DNA of 38,640 nucleotides from CAIPAT01 sp041665605 (GCA_041665605.1 JBAYIO010000050.1:1-38640); one strand, 5' to 3'. Counted from the first letter of the stretch, positions 1-8,899 are shown. Notes: a model not told the origin generated them from the letters alone. Made by a program: numbers and translations.

Positions 1-185
1 AGTAAGTCTATGTATTCATATCTATGATACAAATTGAAGCTCATGTATTGCAATTATGGGCTGAATAATAAAAAATTTTACTTTTATGAATCATAAAAAT
101 CTCAGTCCGACAGGCTCCTAGGCTTATAACCAAATGATTTTATAACTTTTTGAATGTGTATTATTTTAAAACAGAGGCTCTTTTT

Positions 186-348
186 ATGCGTTTTATTGAA
201 CTGACATTGTTGACCGGACTATTGATGTCCGGATATTCAGGGCAAGGGCAGGATGTTGTTAAAAGCGAAAAATCCGCCATTTTTACTGGATGAGTTTTTT
301 GACCATGCGGGCCTGATATCAATGACAATTTTTTTTACTTGTTTTTAA
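186..348 (+). pseudogene. Possible remnant of a small secreted-protein gene
   Basis: An ATG at 186 opens a 35-codon frame (stop 291-293) beginning MRFIELTLLTGLLMSGYSG, which looks like a signal peptide: a short charged start followed by a hydrophobic run. A second frame starting at ATG 253 overlaps it and reads MLLKAKNPPFLLDEFFDHAG before stopping at 346-348; it is more protein-like than the first frame at that point. A single base change in length near 250-280 would join the signal peptide to the second frame, so I read this as a frameshifted, truncated gene. An AGAGG stretch stands upstream of ATG 186. It could instead be two chance short ORFs. Confidence 0.3.
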
Positions 349-358
349 AAATCGGGTA

Positions 359-387
359 TTGACAATATTACATTGGTCTGTTATAAT
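359..387 (+). promoter_or_regulatory. Sigma-70-type promoter of the first gene cluster
   Basis: TTGACA (359-364) and TATAAT (382-387) are both perfect consensus hexamers separated by 17 bp. The predicted transcription start (about 394) lies directly against the first LacI-type palindrome at 397-408, so a bound repressor would block initiation. The first gene downstream is a LacI regulator. Confidence 0.85.
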
Positions 388-396
388 AGTTTTATG

Positions 397-408
397 GCAA
401 CCGGTTGC
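397..408. promoter_or_regulatory. LacI-family operator O1
   Basis: GCAACCGGTTGC is a perfect 12-bp palindrome with the central CG typical of LacI-family operators. It sits at the predicted transcription start of the promoter at 359-387. An identical palindrome lies 39 bp downstream. The likely ligand-responsive repressor is the adjacent LacI protein (466-1518), which would give autoregulation; that pairing is inferred from position. Confidence 0.8.
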
Positions 409-435
409 ACTGGTGCTTTTTTTAAAGCCTGACCG

Positions 436-447
436 GCAACCGGTTGC
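436..447. promoter_or_regulatory. LacI-family operator O2
   Basis: This is a second exact copy of GCAACCGGTTGC, centred 39 bp from the first and about 25 bp before the regulator's ATG. Two identical operators at this spacing suggest cooperative binding or a short DNA loop across the promoter start. Confidence 0.75.
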
Positions 448-465
448 ATAAAATTAAGGATTGAT

Positions 466-1518
466 ATGAAAAAACAGATAACGATTCGACAGATTGCAGG
501 AATGGCCGGCGTGAATGCCTCGACGGTGTCACGCGTATTTAATCTGGACTGCGGACATTCCATTTCTGATGCAATCCGGAATAAAGTCCTGTCGATTGCG
601 GAACAATATGAATATGTGCCGAAAGGGTCAGCCCGCTCCCTGGCGCACGGCAAAAGCTTCAATCTCGGGGTGATTCTGCACGATATTGAAGCAGACCTGT
701 CGTCGCCGTTTTTATCGCTGGTGCTCAGCGGTTTCTGCCGCGAGGCGATGCGCGGCGGTTATCAAATGGTAATATTGCCGGTGGAAGGCGGCGACAGCGA
801 CAAGGAAGTAGTCCGCTACATCCGTGCCGGCAATGCTGATGCTTATATGGTCGGAGCCCCGCTGATGGGGTCGGAGACCGTTCGTGAACTGGGAAAAAAA
901 CAGATTCCGGTCGTTACTTATATTGCGGATAAAGTTCTGGAAGAGCAACTGCCGAATGTCTGTTACTTCACGGTTGACAACGAGCCGGCGTTCAAGGAAA
1001 TGTTTACTGCGGTGAAAGCTCACGGCTTTGACCGTTACGCGTTGTTTTGCAACAAAAGCCATAGAGTAAATTCGCGGCTTAACTTAAACGGCCCGTCTTT
1101 TGGGGTAGAGCAGTCGGAAGTCATCGAGTTTGAAGGCAGCATCAGAGATATTGCGGCCTGGAATACGGCGCGGCGCGCCGCCGCCGGCGCAATTGACCGG
1201 ATTATGCGGCATAAATTAATCGTCTGCTCCAATGATCTGATCGCCTTCGGATTATGCGACGCCCTGCGCGAGGCCGGAATTCAACCGGGGAAGGACATTT
1301 CCGTCATCGGCTATGACAATATTGAACAGAATCCCTGTTTTGTCTGGCCTGGAACACCTGAAGCGCCTTTTCTGGCAACAATTGAAGCACATGAGAAAAT
1401 CATTGGCTCAAGTATGGCCGGACAGCTTTTAAATATGTTGAATGAAAAGAACGCGATGCCGGGGGTTGTCAGGATTCCCGCGAAATTCATTCCGCGGGAC
1501 AGTCTTGTCCGGAGATGA
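466..1518 (+). CDS. LacI-family transcriptional regulator
   Basis: This 350-residue protein has the standard LacI layout. An N-terminal helix-turn-helix (about residues 5-26, with IRQIAGMAGVNASTVSRVFN) and a hinge are followed by a periplasmic-binding-protein-like effector domain (from about residue 65, FNLGVIL, to the end). The length is normal for the family. The ATG is preceded by AAGGA at 456-460. It is the first gene after a consensus promoter that carries two CG-centred palindromes, so it probably represses itself and the enzymes downstream until a sugar inducer appears. The next gene begins 41 bp later on the same strand. The ligand cannot be read from sequence. Confidence 0.95.
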   Translation: MKKQITIRQIAGMAGVNASTVSRVFNLDCGHSISDAIRNKVLSIAEQYEYVPKGSARSLAHGKSFNLGVILHDIEADLSSPFLSLVLSGFCREAMRGGYQMVILPVEGGDSDKEVVRYIRAGNADAYMVGAPLMGSETVRELGKKQIPVVTYIADKVLEEQLPNVCYFTVDNEPAFKEMFTAVKAHGFDRYALFCNKSHRVNSRLNLNGPSFGVEQSEVIEFEGSIRDIAAWNTARRAAAGAIDRIMRHKLIVCSNDLIAFGLCDALREAGIQPGKDISVIGYDNIEQNPCFVWPGTPEAPFLATIEAHEKIIGSSMAGQLLNMLNEKNAMPGVVRIPAKFIPRDSLVRR

Positions 1519-1559
1519 AATATGTTAACTAAATTAAACAAAACTGAAAGGATTGGGCA

Positions 1560-3725
1560 ATGTTAAAATATGTTCTCACATGTTTTGCGCTATTGGGAGT
1601 AATCGCTGAAAACAGCGCAAATGATGAATGGTTTGACGGACAGCGCGACGCGCAGGCCGTTTCGGCGGCGGTATGCAGGGAATTCGCTTTCGACAGCTAT
1701 CCGGAACTGTTTCAAATTGCGCTTTGGGAAAACGGGGATTACCGGAACAAAGCTGTGATTACCGGGAAATGGACCGATCTGGATAAGAACGGCGAAGCGG
1801 TTTATCCGCAGGCAAAAGTGAAAGTCAGCGTCAAGTCAGTAGCCGGCGGCGAGACCGCGTGGCGGATTACCGTCAATCCGACCGGGAAATATGGCGTTTT
1901 TTATGTGAAATATCCGATGCTGGCGGTGCCGAAAAGCACTGATCCGGCGGAACGGCTGGTGGTGCCGCAGCAATACGGCCGTGCGCTGGAACATCCGTCA
2001 CGGCTCAAGGATTATTATGACGGGGAATTACCCAGACTGAAAAATGCGATCTGGTACGGGCCTTACGGCGGACAGAAACAGACTATGCAGATGCTTATTT
2101 ACGAACTGAGCAAGGGCAGTTTCATGTTGTGGACCCAGGACCCCGCCGGTTATGCCAAGGATTTTGTCGTCAGCGAAAGCGAAGTTAAAGGCAATCCGGC
2201 CGGCAAGGCAATGCTGTTTTATGTTTATCATTTTCCTGCTGAAACCGGGCAGGCAGGCGCCGCCTGGGATTCGCCTTATCCGACGGTGACCTCCAGGTTC
2301 GCCGGCAGTTACTATGCGGCGGCCAAGCGTTACCGGCAATGGGCGGTCAAGCAGCCATGGTGTGCAAAAGGTACTATCATGGAACGGATAAAAAGCGGTG
2401 ATCTGCCGAAATGGTTTGCCAATAACACGCTGTGGGCGACATGCATCAACCATTATAATCTGCCGATGCTGGAAGATTTTGCCGGAGCATTCCCGTTTAC
2501 CGACATCGGCGTATTCCTGACCATGTGGCAGCGCTGGCCTTTTGACACGAATGTTCCGGAATATTTTCCGCCGAAAGATGAAGCCGGATATAAGAAAATG
2601 CTTGCGGCGCAAAGCAGACGTCTCCATTTCATGCCTTACATGAACATGCATCTGATTGACGGCGACTACAAATGGGCGGTGGATAAGTTCACTTCCGGAC
2701 GCGCTCTGGCTCTGCCGGAACACGCCATGGTAACGGACAGCGCGGAATGCCGGGATTACGTCGAGCGCTGGGGCGCTATCAAAAACGCAGACGGAACCAC
2801 CCGCAGGCGCTTCATGTATCCGATGTGCCGTTCGTCGAAATTATGGCAGGAATACTTCAACGATATGGTCAACAAGAATTTGCAGCATTACGGCGCGGAC
2901 GGACAGTATTTTGACCAGGTTGCCGTACTGCCGTATCCCTGCTGGGACAAAACACACGGACATCCGGCAGGCTTCGGGCCCTACCTGCTTCAAGGCGGAC
3001 GGCAGATGCTGGAAAAAGCCAGGCTGGATAATCCCGGGAAGTTGATTTTCGGAGAACATCTGCAGGAATTCTACATTGGCGCGCTTGACGAATGCTATGC
3101 CATCTGGCCGGCCTATTACAGCCCTAATACCATAATTGTGCCGCTGTTTCCGCTGGTTTACCAGGATTACATTTCACAGCATGAATGGAGCATTATACCT
3201 CAGACGCTAAAAAATCCTTCAGATTTTGCCCATGCGCTGTCTCTGTCCATCCATCTCGGGCATAAACCGGGTTCTTTCGTGATGATCGAGACCATTATCG
3301 ACCTGCTGCATTCGGAAAACAGCCGTGCGCTGGCGTTCCTGAAGCAAATTGAAGCAGCGCTGCGGGTCAGCAAGTCAATTTACGGCGAAAAGCTGGCGGA
3401 GCCGGAAATTACCGGTTCGCCAATGCACGAAGTGTCATTATGGGAAAGCGCTAACAGCAGCCGGAAAGTCAATGTTCCGGCAGTAAGCGGTTCCGCCTGG
3501 AAACTGCCGGAATCAGGACAGATCGCACTGCTGCTCACCAATGCCGGAGCGCAGGCTGCGACAGTCGGGCTGGTTTCGGAATATCTGCCGAAGCAAACGG
3601 AATTACAGGATATTCGTACTAAAGAAAAGATGGCATGGACGCCTGAAACAAAAATATCGCTGCCGCCGCTGTCCGTCAGGATGCTGATAATCGGCGCAGC
3701 AAATAATACAGGAGATAAAAAATGA
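1560..3725 (+). CDS. Secreted DUF6259-like putative glycoside hydrolase
   Basis: The 721-residue product starts with a short hydrophobic segment ending at ENSA, a plausible signal peptide. The body resembles the uncharacterised DUF6259-type proteins, which I place with TIM-barrel glycan-active enzymes from its aromatic-rich strands. Candidate active-site residues are Asp452 in the strand GADGQYFDQ and Glu499 or Glu503 in the FGEHLQEFY strand; the Asp and the second Glu have counterparts (Asp320, Glu367) in the paralogue at 6858-8738. A C-terminal beta-rich segment (about 640-715) fits the all-beta domain usual after such barrels. RBS GAAAGGA precedes ATG 1560. Its stop overlaps the next ATG by 4 bases, so translation is probably coupled. 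Substrate unknown. Confidence 0.75.
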   Translation: MLKYVLTCFALLGVIAENSANDEWFDGQRDAQAVSAAVCREFAFDSYPELFQIALWENGDYRNKAVITGKWTDLDKNGEAVYPQAKVKVSVKSVAGGETAWRITVNPTGKYGVFYVKYPMLAVPKSTDPAERLVVPQQYGRALEHPSRLKDYYDGELPRLKNAIWYGPYGGQKQTMQMLIYELSKGSFMLWTQDPAGYAKDFVVSESEVKGNPAGKAMLFYVYHFPAETGQAGAAWDSPYPTVTSRFAGSYYAAAKRYRQWAVKQPWCAKGTIMERIKSGDLPKWFANNTLWATCINHYNLPMLEDFAGAFPFTDIGVFLTMWQRWPFDTNVPEYFPPKDEAGYKKMLAAQSRRLHFMPYMNMHLIDGDYKWAVDKFTSGRALALPEHAMVTDSAECRDYVERWGAIKNADGTTRRRFMYPMCRSSKLWQEYFNDMVNKNLQHYGADGQYFDQVAVLPYPCWDKTHGHPAGFGPYLLQGGRQMLEKARLDNPGKLIFGEHLQEFYIGALDECYAIWPAYYSPNTIIVPLFPLVYQDYISQHEWSIIPQTLKNPSDFAHALSLSIHLGHKPGSFVMIETIIDLLHSENSRALAFLKQIEAALRVSKSIYGEKLAEPEITGSPMHEVSLWESANSSRKVNVPAVSGSAWKLPESGQIALLLTNAGAQAATVGLVSEYLPKQTELQDIRTKEKMAWTPETKISLPPLSVRMLIIGAANNTGDKK

Positions 3726-4567
3726 ATATTTTACGGAAAGCTGCTCTGATTGCCGCCGCAACCGCACTCGCCGGTGTTGTAAATGTGAGCGCCGGAGATG
3801 CGGCGGTTAACGATCTTGACAAAGTTTCAGGCTGGATTTTTGATCCCGCCAAGTCTGCACAGATAAAGGCGGATGAGTCAGGTGCAATTGAAGCCAAAGG
3901 TCAACTGATTTTTTATTCCAGGGATTTTATAACTATCGATCCGGCTAAAAAATATCGGTTGTCCGGACAGTTCCGGAGTGCGCCGGGAACCCCGGCCGAT
4001 CGCTTTTACTTTGGTTTCCAGCCTTTTGACGCCAGCCAGAAACCGATTCTGCCGGAAATGGTCGGCATGGTCAGCGGAACCGAAACTGAACTGGCCGCGC
4101 CCTGCAAGCCGGCGGACAAGACGCTGAAAGTGGTTGACGCCTCCATGTGGCTGACCGGCAACAAATATTGCATCGCTTTTAATATTGATCCGGCCGGAAC
4201 CGATCTGCCCAACCGGACATTGTCCTCAGCCGGCATTAAGGCGCTTAAAGCCGCAGGTTCATCATATGAGGTGGAGCTTGATAAGCCTTGCGGTGTCAGT
4301 GCCGCCGCCGGAACTAAAATCCGCCTGCACCAGACCGGCAGCACTTTTATTTATCCCGCGGCGGAATATGCGGAAGTTCCGGCGGCATGGCAGGAATTTG
4401 CCGGAGTTATCAACCCGGAAGCGGCATCCGGTTCTCCGCGCGACGCCTGGTGGAAAGGGACTAGAATATGCCGGATTATTATTCTGGCTAATTACGGGCA
4501 GGGTACTGCCGGAGCGGCTTTACAGGCAAAGAACATCAAACTGGAGGAACTGGATGAAAAAAAGTAA
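3722..4567 (+). CDS. Small secreted beta-sandwich-like protein, unknown function
   Basis: The 281-residue product carries a clear signal peptide (cleavage expected after VSA, residue 24). I do not recognise a named family. The mature part opens with a segment typical of carbohydrate-binding-module-like jelly rolls: a strand with YSRDFITIDPAKKYRLSGQFRS, then alternating short strands, and a closing strand near the C-terminus (NIKLEELDEKK). This pattern is common in secreted proteins encoded beside Lentisphaerota and Planctomycetota glycan enzymes. Its ATG overlaps the stop of the upstream enzyme (ATGA, 3722-3725), which implies stoichiometric co-production. A binding or accessory role for the upstream enzyme is inferred. 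Confidence 0.7.
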   Translation: MNILRKAALIAAATALAGVVNVSAGDAAVNDLDKVSGWIFDPAKSAQIKADESGAIEAKGQLIFYSRDFITIDPAKKYRLSGQFRSAPGTPADRFYFGFQPFDASQKPILPEMVGMVSGTETELAAPCKPADKTLKVVDASMWLTGNKYCIAFNIDPAGTDLPNRTLSSAGIKALKAAGSSYEVELDKPCGVSAAAGTKIRLHQTGSTFIYPAAEYAEVPAAWQEFAGVINPEAASGSPRDAWWKGTRICRIIILANYGQGTAGAALQAKNIKLEELDEKK

Positions 4568-4625
4568 ACGAGAAATTATTAAACAGAACTCAGACCAAAA
4601 TAGATTAAACAAAGGAGAAGGCAAC

Positions 4626-5351
4626 ATGTCAAAGAACAGAATTTTTACGCTCATTGAATTGCTCGTGGTGATCGCGATCATCGCAATTTTGGCCTCAATG
4701 CTGCTGCCGGCGTTGAACAAAGCCAGGGATACGGCGAAAAATGCGAACTGCCAGTCCAACCTCAAGCAGATCGGCAGCGCGAACAGCATGTATTTAAATG
4801 ATTCCGCCGATTTTTTTGTTCCATGGAAATATAATACCAGTCCGCCGCGTTACTGGACTTACACCTTTCATGCCGGGAAATATCAGACCTCGCTGAATGT
4901 GTGGCAATGCCCGATGGCATACAAGACTATCGACCCGCTGTATTTAACCGGCCAGCAGAGCATTATTGTCAACGCCAAAGTCAGCGAAGCGGCATTGCAA
5001 TGGCAGTTCTGCTATACCAGCTACGGTTACAATCAGAATCAGCTTGGCGGAGACATCAGCCTGATAACTACCAGAGTAAGCCGGGTCAAAGTTCCGAGCA
5101 AAAAAGTGGCGTTTGGCGACAGCCGGCAGCTTAACGCCAGCGTTCCCTGGTGTGGAATTGATACAACTCCTACCGCCACCGGCCAGCTTGATGACCGGCA
5201 TCCGCAGTTCAGCTCCAACATAACCTGGATTGACGGACATGTATCCAATGTATCCAATGTCAGGTCCAAACTGGTGGCTGCCGGCGGTTTGCGGGCTTCA
5301 TATTGGATGCCGCTTAAAGACACAACATACATGAACCAAGATTTGAATTGA
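4626..5351 (+). CDS. Pseudopilin (type II secretion / type IV pilin-like)
   Basis: This is a 241-residue protein. I chose ATG 4626 because AGGAG lies just upstream (about 4613-4617) and it places the pilin helix at the N-terminus; the open frame extends further upstream but only through the end of the previous gene. A short basic leader (MSKNRI) is followed by FTLIELLVV with Glu at +5 of the mature form, and then the hydrophobic helix and LPALNKARD. The position before the Phe is Ile, not the usual Gly. The C-terminal half has Cys-containing beta segments and the motif WIDGH. A 9-bp exact tandem duplication (5241-5258) gives VSNVSN just after that motif. It sits mid-operon between secreted enzymes and GH4. 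Confidence 0.9.
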   Translation: MSKNRIFTLIELLVVIAIIAILASMLLPALNKARDTAKNANCQSNLKQIGSANSMYLNDSADFFVPWKYNTSPPRYWTYTFHAGKYQTSLNVWQCPMAYKTIDPLYLTGQQSIIVNAKVSEAALQWQFCYTSYGYNQNQLGGDISLITTRVSRVKVPSKKVAFGDSRQLNASVPWCGIDTTPTATGQLDDRHPQFSSNITWIDGHVSNVSNVRSKLVAAGGLRASYWMPLKDTTYMNQDLN

Positions 5352-5366
5352 GGAATTTACCGCAAA

Positions 5367-6755
5367 ATGGCGACTGAACTGGAAAGCGGGCATTCCGCCC
5401 ATATGAAAAAAGCCGAGAATCTTGGTATTCTGGCAAAAGTCGGAAGACCGCTGAAGATAGTGTTTCTGGGAGCCGGCAGCGCATTCTTCAGAGCGTTGTT
5501 CACCGATGTCATGAATATTCCGGGAGCAGATACAGGAGAAATGGCGCTGGTGGATATAGACGCGCCGCGGCTGGCGCTGGCCGGTCAACTCGGAGAAAAA
5601 TTGACAGGTCTGGCCGGCAAACCCGGCTGGCGGCTTTCCCTGCATACCGACCGTCTGCCGGCACTGGAAGGCGCTGACTACATCATTAACTGCATTGAAG
5701 TAAGCGGCACCGCCTGCGTCAAGTTCGACAACGATATTCCCATGGAATACGGCATTGATCAATGCATCGGCGACACCATCGGTCCCGGCGGGTTGTTCAA
5801 GGCATTGCGTACTGCTCCGGTATGGCTGGAGGTGCTGGCCGATGTGGAGCGTATTTGTCCGCAGGCCTGGGTGCTGAATTACACCAATCCGATGAGCATT
5901 TTGTGTCTGGCGGCGGCGAGATCCTCCAGTGCTAAAGTTATCGGACTATGCCACAGTGTGCAGCATTCATCGCACCAGTTGGCGGAATATCTCGAAGTGC
6001 CGTATCATGAGTTGAAATGGCGCTGCGCCGGAATCAACCATATGGCATGGTTCACCGAACTGACCCATTGCGGCCGGGATATGTATCCGGTACTGAAACA
6101 GCGGCTTGAAAATGATGCTGAACTTCTCGGAAAAGATCCGGTGCGTTTTGACGCGATGAAATATTTCGATTATTTCGTTACCGAGTCGAGCGGTCATTTC
6201 AGCGAATATCTGCCGTATTACCGCAAACGGAAGGAATTGATCACTAAACATTGCGGAACCAGATATAACGGCGAAAGCGGTTTCTACGCCAGCGGCTGGC
6301 CGCAATGGCGCAGGGACAACGATAATCTGCGCCGTAAATACCTCAGCGGCGAGGAGCCGCTGGATATGTCCCGCTCCTGGGAGTATGCGAGCTTCATCAT
6401 CGAAGCAATGGAGACCAACTCGCCGGTTAAAATCTATGCGACGGTGATGAATAACGGACTGGTCTCCAATCTGCCGTATGACAATGTGGCCGAAGCAGCC
6501 TGCATTGTCGACAGCAATGGTATCACACCCGCCCGTTTCGGGCGTCTTCCGGCACAGTGCGCCGCGCTCTGCAGCTCCAACCTGCACATGATCGATCTGG
6601 CTGCCGAAGCCTGCGTAAACCGTTCCAGAGACCTGGCATTCAAATCACTGCTGCTCGATCCGCTGTCTGCCGCCGTATGCAGCCCGGCTGAAATCAAAGA
6701 AGTGACAGACCGTCTGTTTGAAGCTGAAAAAGACTTTCTGCAAATGTACCGCTGA
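5367..6755 (+). CDS. Glycoside hydrolase family 4 enzyme (alpha-galactosidase/glucuronidase-like)
   Basis: The 462-residue protein has the GH4 signatures: an NAD-binding loop GAGSAFF at residue 35, NYTNPMSIL, the metal-binding Cys195 in GLCHSVQ and His225 in GINHMAW. The Cys-His spacing matches the family. GH4 enzymes use NAD and a divalent metal to oxidise C3 and eliminate the aglycone; GLCHSVQ fits the alpha-galactosidase/alpha-glucuronidase branch rather than the 6-phospho-glucosidase branch. No signal peptide, so it is cytoplasmic and would cut imported oligosaccharides. About 28 residues precede the Rossmann fold, longer than usual; an internal ATG at 5403 is an alternative start. It follows the pseudopilin by 15 bp, so it is in the same operon. 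Confidence 0.9.
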   Translation: MATELESGHSAHMKKAENLGILAKVGRPLKIVFLGAGSAFFRALFTDVMNIPGADTGEMALVDIDAPRLALAGQLGEKLTGLAGKPGWRLSLHTDRLPALEGADYIINCIEVSGTACVKFDNDIPMEYGIDQCIGDTIGPGGLFKALRTAPVWLEVLADVERICPQAWVLNYTNPMSILCLAAARSSSAKVIGLCHSVQHSSHQLAEYLEVPYHELKWRCAGINHMAWFTELTHCGRDMYPVLKQRLENDAELLGKDPVRFDAMKYFDYFVTESSGHFSEYLPYYRKRKELITKHCGTRYNGESGFYASGWPQWRRDNDNLRRKYLSGEEPLDMSRSWEYASFIIEAMETNSPVKIYATVMNNGLVSNLPYDNVAEAACIVDSNGITPARFGRLPAQCAALCSSNLHMIDLAAEACVNRSRDLAFKSLLLDPLSAAVCSPAEIKEVTDRLFEAEKDFLQMYR

Positions 6756-6857
6756 ACAATCCCGGACGAACATGGAAAGGAGGGGTAAAAGCCTTTTGTC
6801 GAAGCTATTGTCTGCTAAACGATGAAAACTTTTTAAAACCGGAAGAAGGAGGCAAAA

Positions 6858-8738
6858 ATGAAAAATTATGTCAAGCTGTCATCGGCATCTGTATTGTTTG
6901 CTTTTTTTGCGCTGCTCGCATCAAATGTTTTCGCGGTTTCTTATGAAGACATCAATATAAACAGTTATGATCTTGCTCTCATACCGTGCGGACATGGCCG
7001 GGTGGTGTCTACCGCAACTTACCGCAAAAGCAGCTACCCGTCCATTAAACAGAGTATGCAGTTCATGCTGTTTTATAATGCGGGCGCCACCACCGGCTAC
7101 TATGTGCAAACGCAAGATTCCGCGGCCAATGTAACCGACTGGGAAATTCTATCAGTCAATGGTGTGAAAACATTGCGGTTATCATTTTATTGCACTCCTG
7201 AACCCAATATCGTAAAAGAGACGATTGCGATTGATCCGGCCCGGCCGTATTTGTATGCCGCGGAAAGATACAAAACCTGGGCGTTTCAGCAGTCCTGGGC
7301 TAAGCGGAAAATATCGAAATTTGATTCAGTTAAGATTGTTGCGCTTGGCGGATCTCCATATTTCGACTGGCTCAGAAATACGGAACTGCCGCCGTTCTTA
7401 AGTGAATTTGAAGAAACCAATACCAGTATTGACAATCCGGCGACCGCAACCTGGCTGACTTTATGGCGGTCGGATGCATTCGATATTTACTATCCGAGAT
7501 ACACGCCGGCAACTTACGGCGGCTCGTTCAGTACGCTTTTGTCATCATTGCACAGTCGGGGCTCAATTCCCATGCCTTATATCAACGGCTGTCTCTGGGA
7601 TGTCAGAATGACGGATCCGGATGGAGTCCAAAGCCATCAATACAGCGACAACAACATGTGCAAAGACAGCGCGGGCAATCTGATATATTATAATACCGGA
7701 TCAAATATGGCCTATGCCTGTCCAAGCGCCGCGCCGTGGAAGGAAATAATTCTTCAGGCCAGACAGAATAAAATACTGGATTCATCGTCCACAATGAGTG
7801 CGGGCGTATATTACGATGTGGTTGCCAGTACCGAACCCAGGCTTTGTTATAATCCGGCCCATACCCACGGCAATGGCAATTCACTCATCTGGCAGGAATC
7901 ATATCATTGGATTTTGTCACAAACTGCCGGAGTCGTGATGATCGAAGGGTTTGCGGAAAATTATATTGATGCGACAGATGTTTTTCTGATGCATCTCTAT
8001 TCAGATTCTACAGATAAAGTTCCATTGTGGAATGCCGTTTACGGTACGATCAGCCGCAGCGCCGGATGGTATGTCGCCGCCGCCGTCCAGACTCCGGAAA
8101 CAACGATGACTGCGCTGAAGGAAGCCAGATCATTCGGTTCCCGTACATGGGGCAGCCCCTGGCTGGCCAGCAGCGGCAATGCTATGACTTATCAGGAGAA
8201 TCTATTGACGGCCGGCTATGAAAATGTGCTGAACATGATCCGCGCCATTCCGGTAGTATTGGAAGATGGCACAACAGGCATAACCAAATGGTACAACAGC
8301 GGCAATATTTCCAATGCCTATGACAGTCTTTATGGCAGGAATGTTATTCAATTGACTGGCACCGGCATTGCATTTACCACGCCGGATTGGACATATGCCG
8401 GTTATACAAACGCCCGCTGGAGCGTCAAGCGGACTAATTCCGCCCCTGTGATGACCGGATTCAAAGTAAGCACGGTTTCCGGCAAAACGGTGTATTTGTA
8501 TTACATCAACTGGGCCGTCACTACTGCGCCGACGATAAGCGGCAGCAATCCTTATTACATCTATCATGGTCTCGGGATTGCGCCGTCAAACAACGGCTGG
8601 CAGACGATTGACCGCGATCTGGAAGCTGATTTACAGGAAAAACTGCCTGGTGAAACGATAGATAAAGTCAAACAATTCATAATGGCCAATAACCCAGGAA
8701 GCGTTGGCGATATAAAACTGTTTCCGCGCAATCCGTGA
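6858..8738 (+). CDS. Secreted DUF6259-like putative glycoside hydrolase, second copy
   Basis: The 626-residue product has a signal peptide with cleavage expected after VFA (residue 26) and a strong RBS (GGAGG, about 6847-6851). It is a divergent paralogue of the protein at 1560-3725: both share a RYxxWAxxQxW segment before the barrel, a Y(F/Y)D strand (Asp320 here, Asp452 there) and a Glu-rich strand (EGFAENY here, Glu363/Glu367). It is shorter than the first copy, mainly in the N-terminal beta region. It ends the plus-strand cluster and is separated from GH4 by 102 bp that contain no obvious promoter. Likely a secreted glycan-cleaving enzyme with a specificity different from copy one; substrate unknown. 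Confidence 0.7.
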   Translation: MKNYVKLSSASVLFAFFALLASNVFAVSYEDININSYDLALIPCGHGRVVSTATYRKSSYPSIKQSMQFMLFYNAGATTGYYVQTQDSAANVTDWEILSVNGVKTLRLSFYCTPEPNIVKETIAIDPARPYLYAAERYKTWAFQQSWAKRKISKFDSVKIVALGGSPYFDWLRNTELPPFLSEFEETNTSIDNPATATWLTLWRSDAFDIYYPRYTPATYGGSFSTLLSSLHSRGSIPMPYINGCLWDVRMTDPDGVQSHQYSDNNMCKDSAGNLIYYNTGSNMAYACPSAAPWKEIILQARQNKILDSSSTMSAGVYYDVVASTEPRLCYNPAHTHGNGNSLIWQESYHWILSQTAGVVMIEGFAENYIDATDVFLMHLYSDSTDKVPLWNAVYGTISRSAGWYVAAAVQTPETTMTALKEARSFGSRTWGSPWLASSGNAMTYQENLLTAGYENVLNMIRAIPVVLEDGTTGITKWYNSGNISNAYDSLYGRNVIQLTGTGIAFTTPDWTYAGYTNARWSVKRTNSAPVMTGFKVSTVSGKTVYLYYINWAVTTAPTISGSNPYYIYHGLGIAPSNNGWQTIDRDLEADLQEKLPGETIDKVKQFIMANNPGSVGDIKLFPRNP

Positions 8739-8753
8739 CCCAGGGCAGAACGT

Positions 8754-8893
8754 TTTAACCGGATTAAATCCAGACAATAGCGGCCTGTTGCTTATTTTCA
8801 AGTGTCACGGGGCGCACGAAACGGGCCACTCGTGGGCGGGTTAAAACGGGCCAAGAAAAATCACTACAGGATAAAATGCTGTGTCCGGTTAAA
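8754..8893. repeat. 10-bp inverted repeats bracketing a convergent intergenic region
   Basis: TTTAACCGGA (8754-8763) and its exact complement TCCGGTTAAA (8884-8893) flank almost the whole 161-bp gap between two convergent genes. Inside is a dispersed repeat (8771-8801) and two direct copies of AACGGGCCA. The unit could be a small MITE-like insertion or a bidirectional transcription-end structure; no target duplication was identified. Confidence 0.4.
8771..8801 (-). repeat. Dispersed short repeat, copy A
   Basis: On the minus strand this reads TTGAAAATAAGCAACAGGCC and continues with a TATTGTCTGG-like tail. It aligns over about 30 bp with copy B at 14461-14491 and over a shorter core with copy C at 20583-20607. 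All three are intergenic and in the same orientation. Confidence 0.45.
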
Positions 8894-8899
8894 TTCTTA

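Noticed and set aside
2028..2723. Long minus-strand open frame inside the DUF6259-like gene
   Set aside because: It is a shadow of the real gene: no RBS, no domain pattern, and the plus frame has signal peptide, paralogue and operon support.
4185..4625. Upstream extension of the pseudopilin frame
   Set aside because: It overlaps the end of the preceding gene in another frame and would bury the pilin leader; the AGGAG before ATG 4626 decides the start.
5241..5258. Exact 9-bp tandem duplication in the first pseudopilin
   Set aside because: It adds three residues (VSN) after the DGH motif and is most simply replication slippage.
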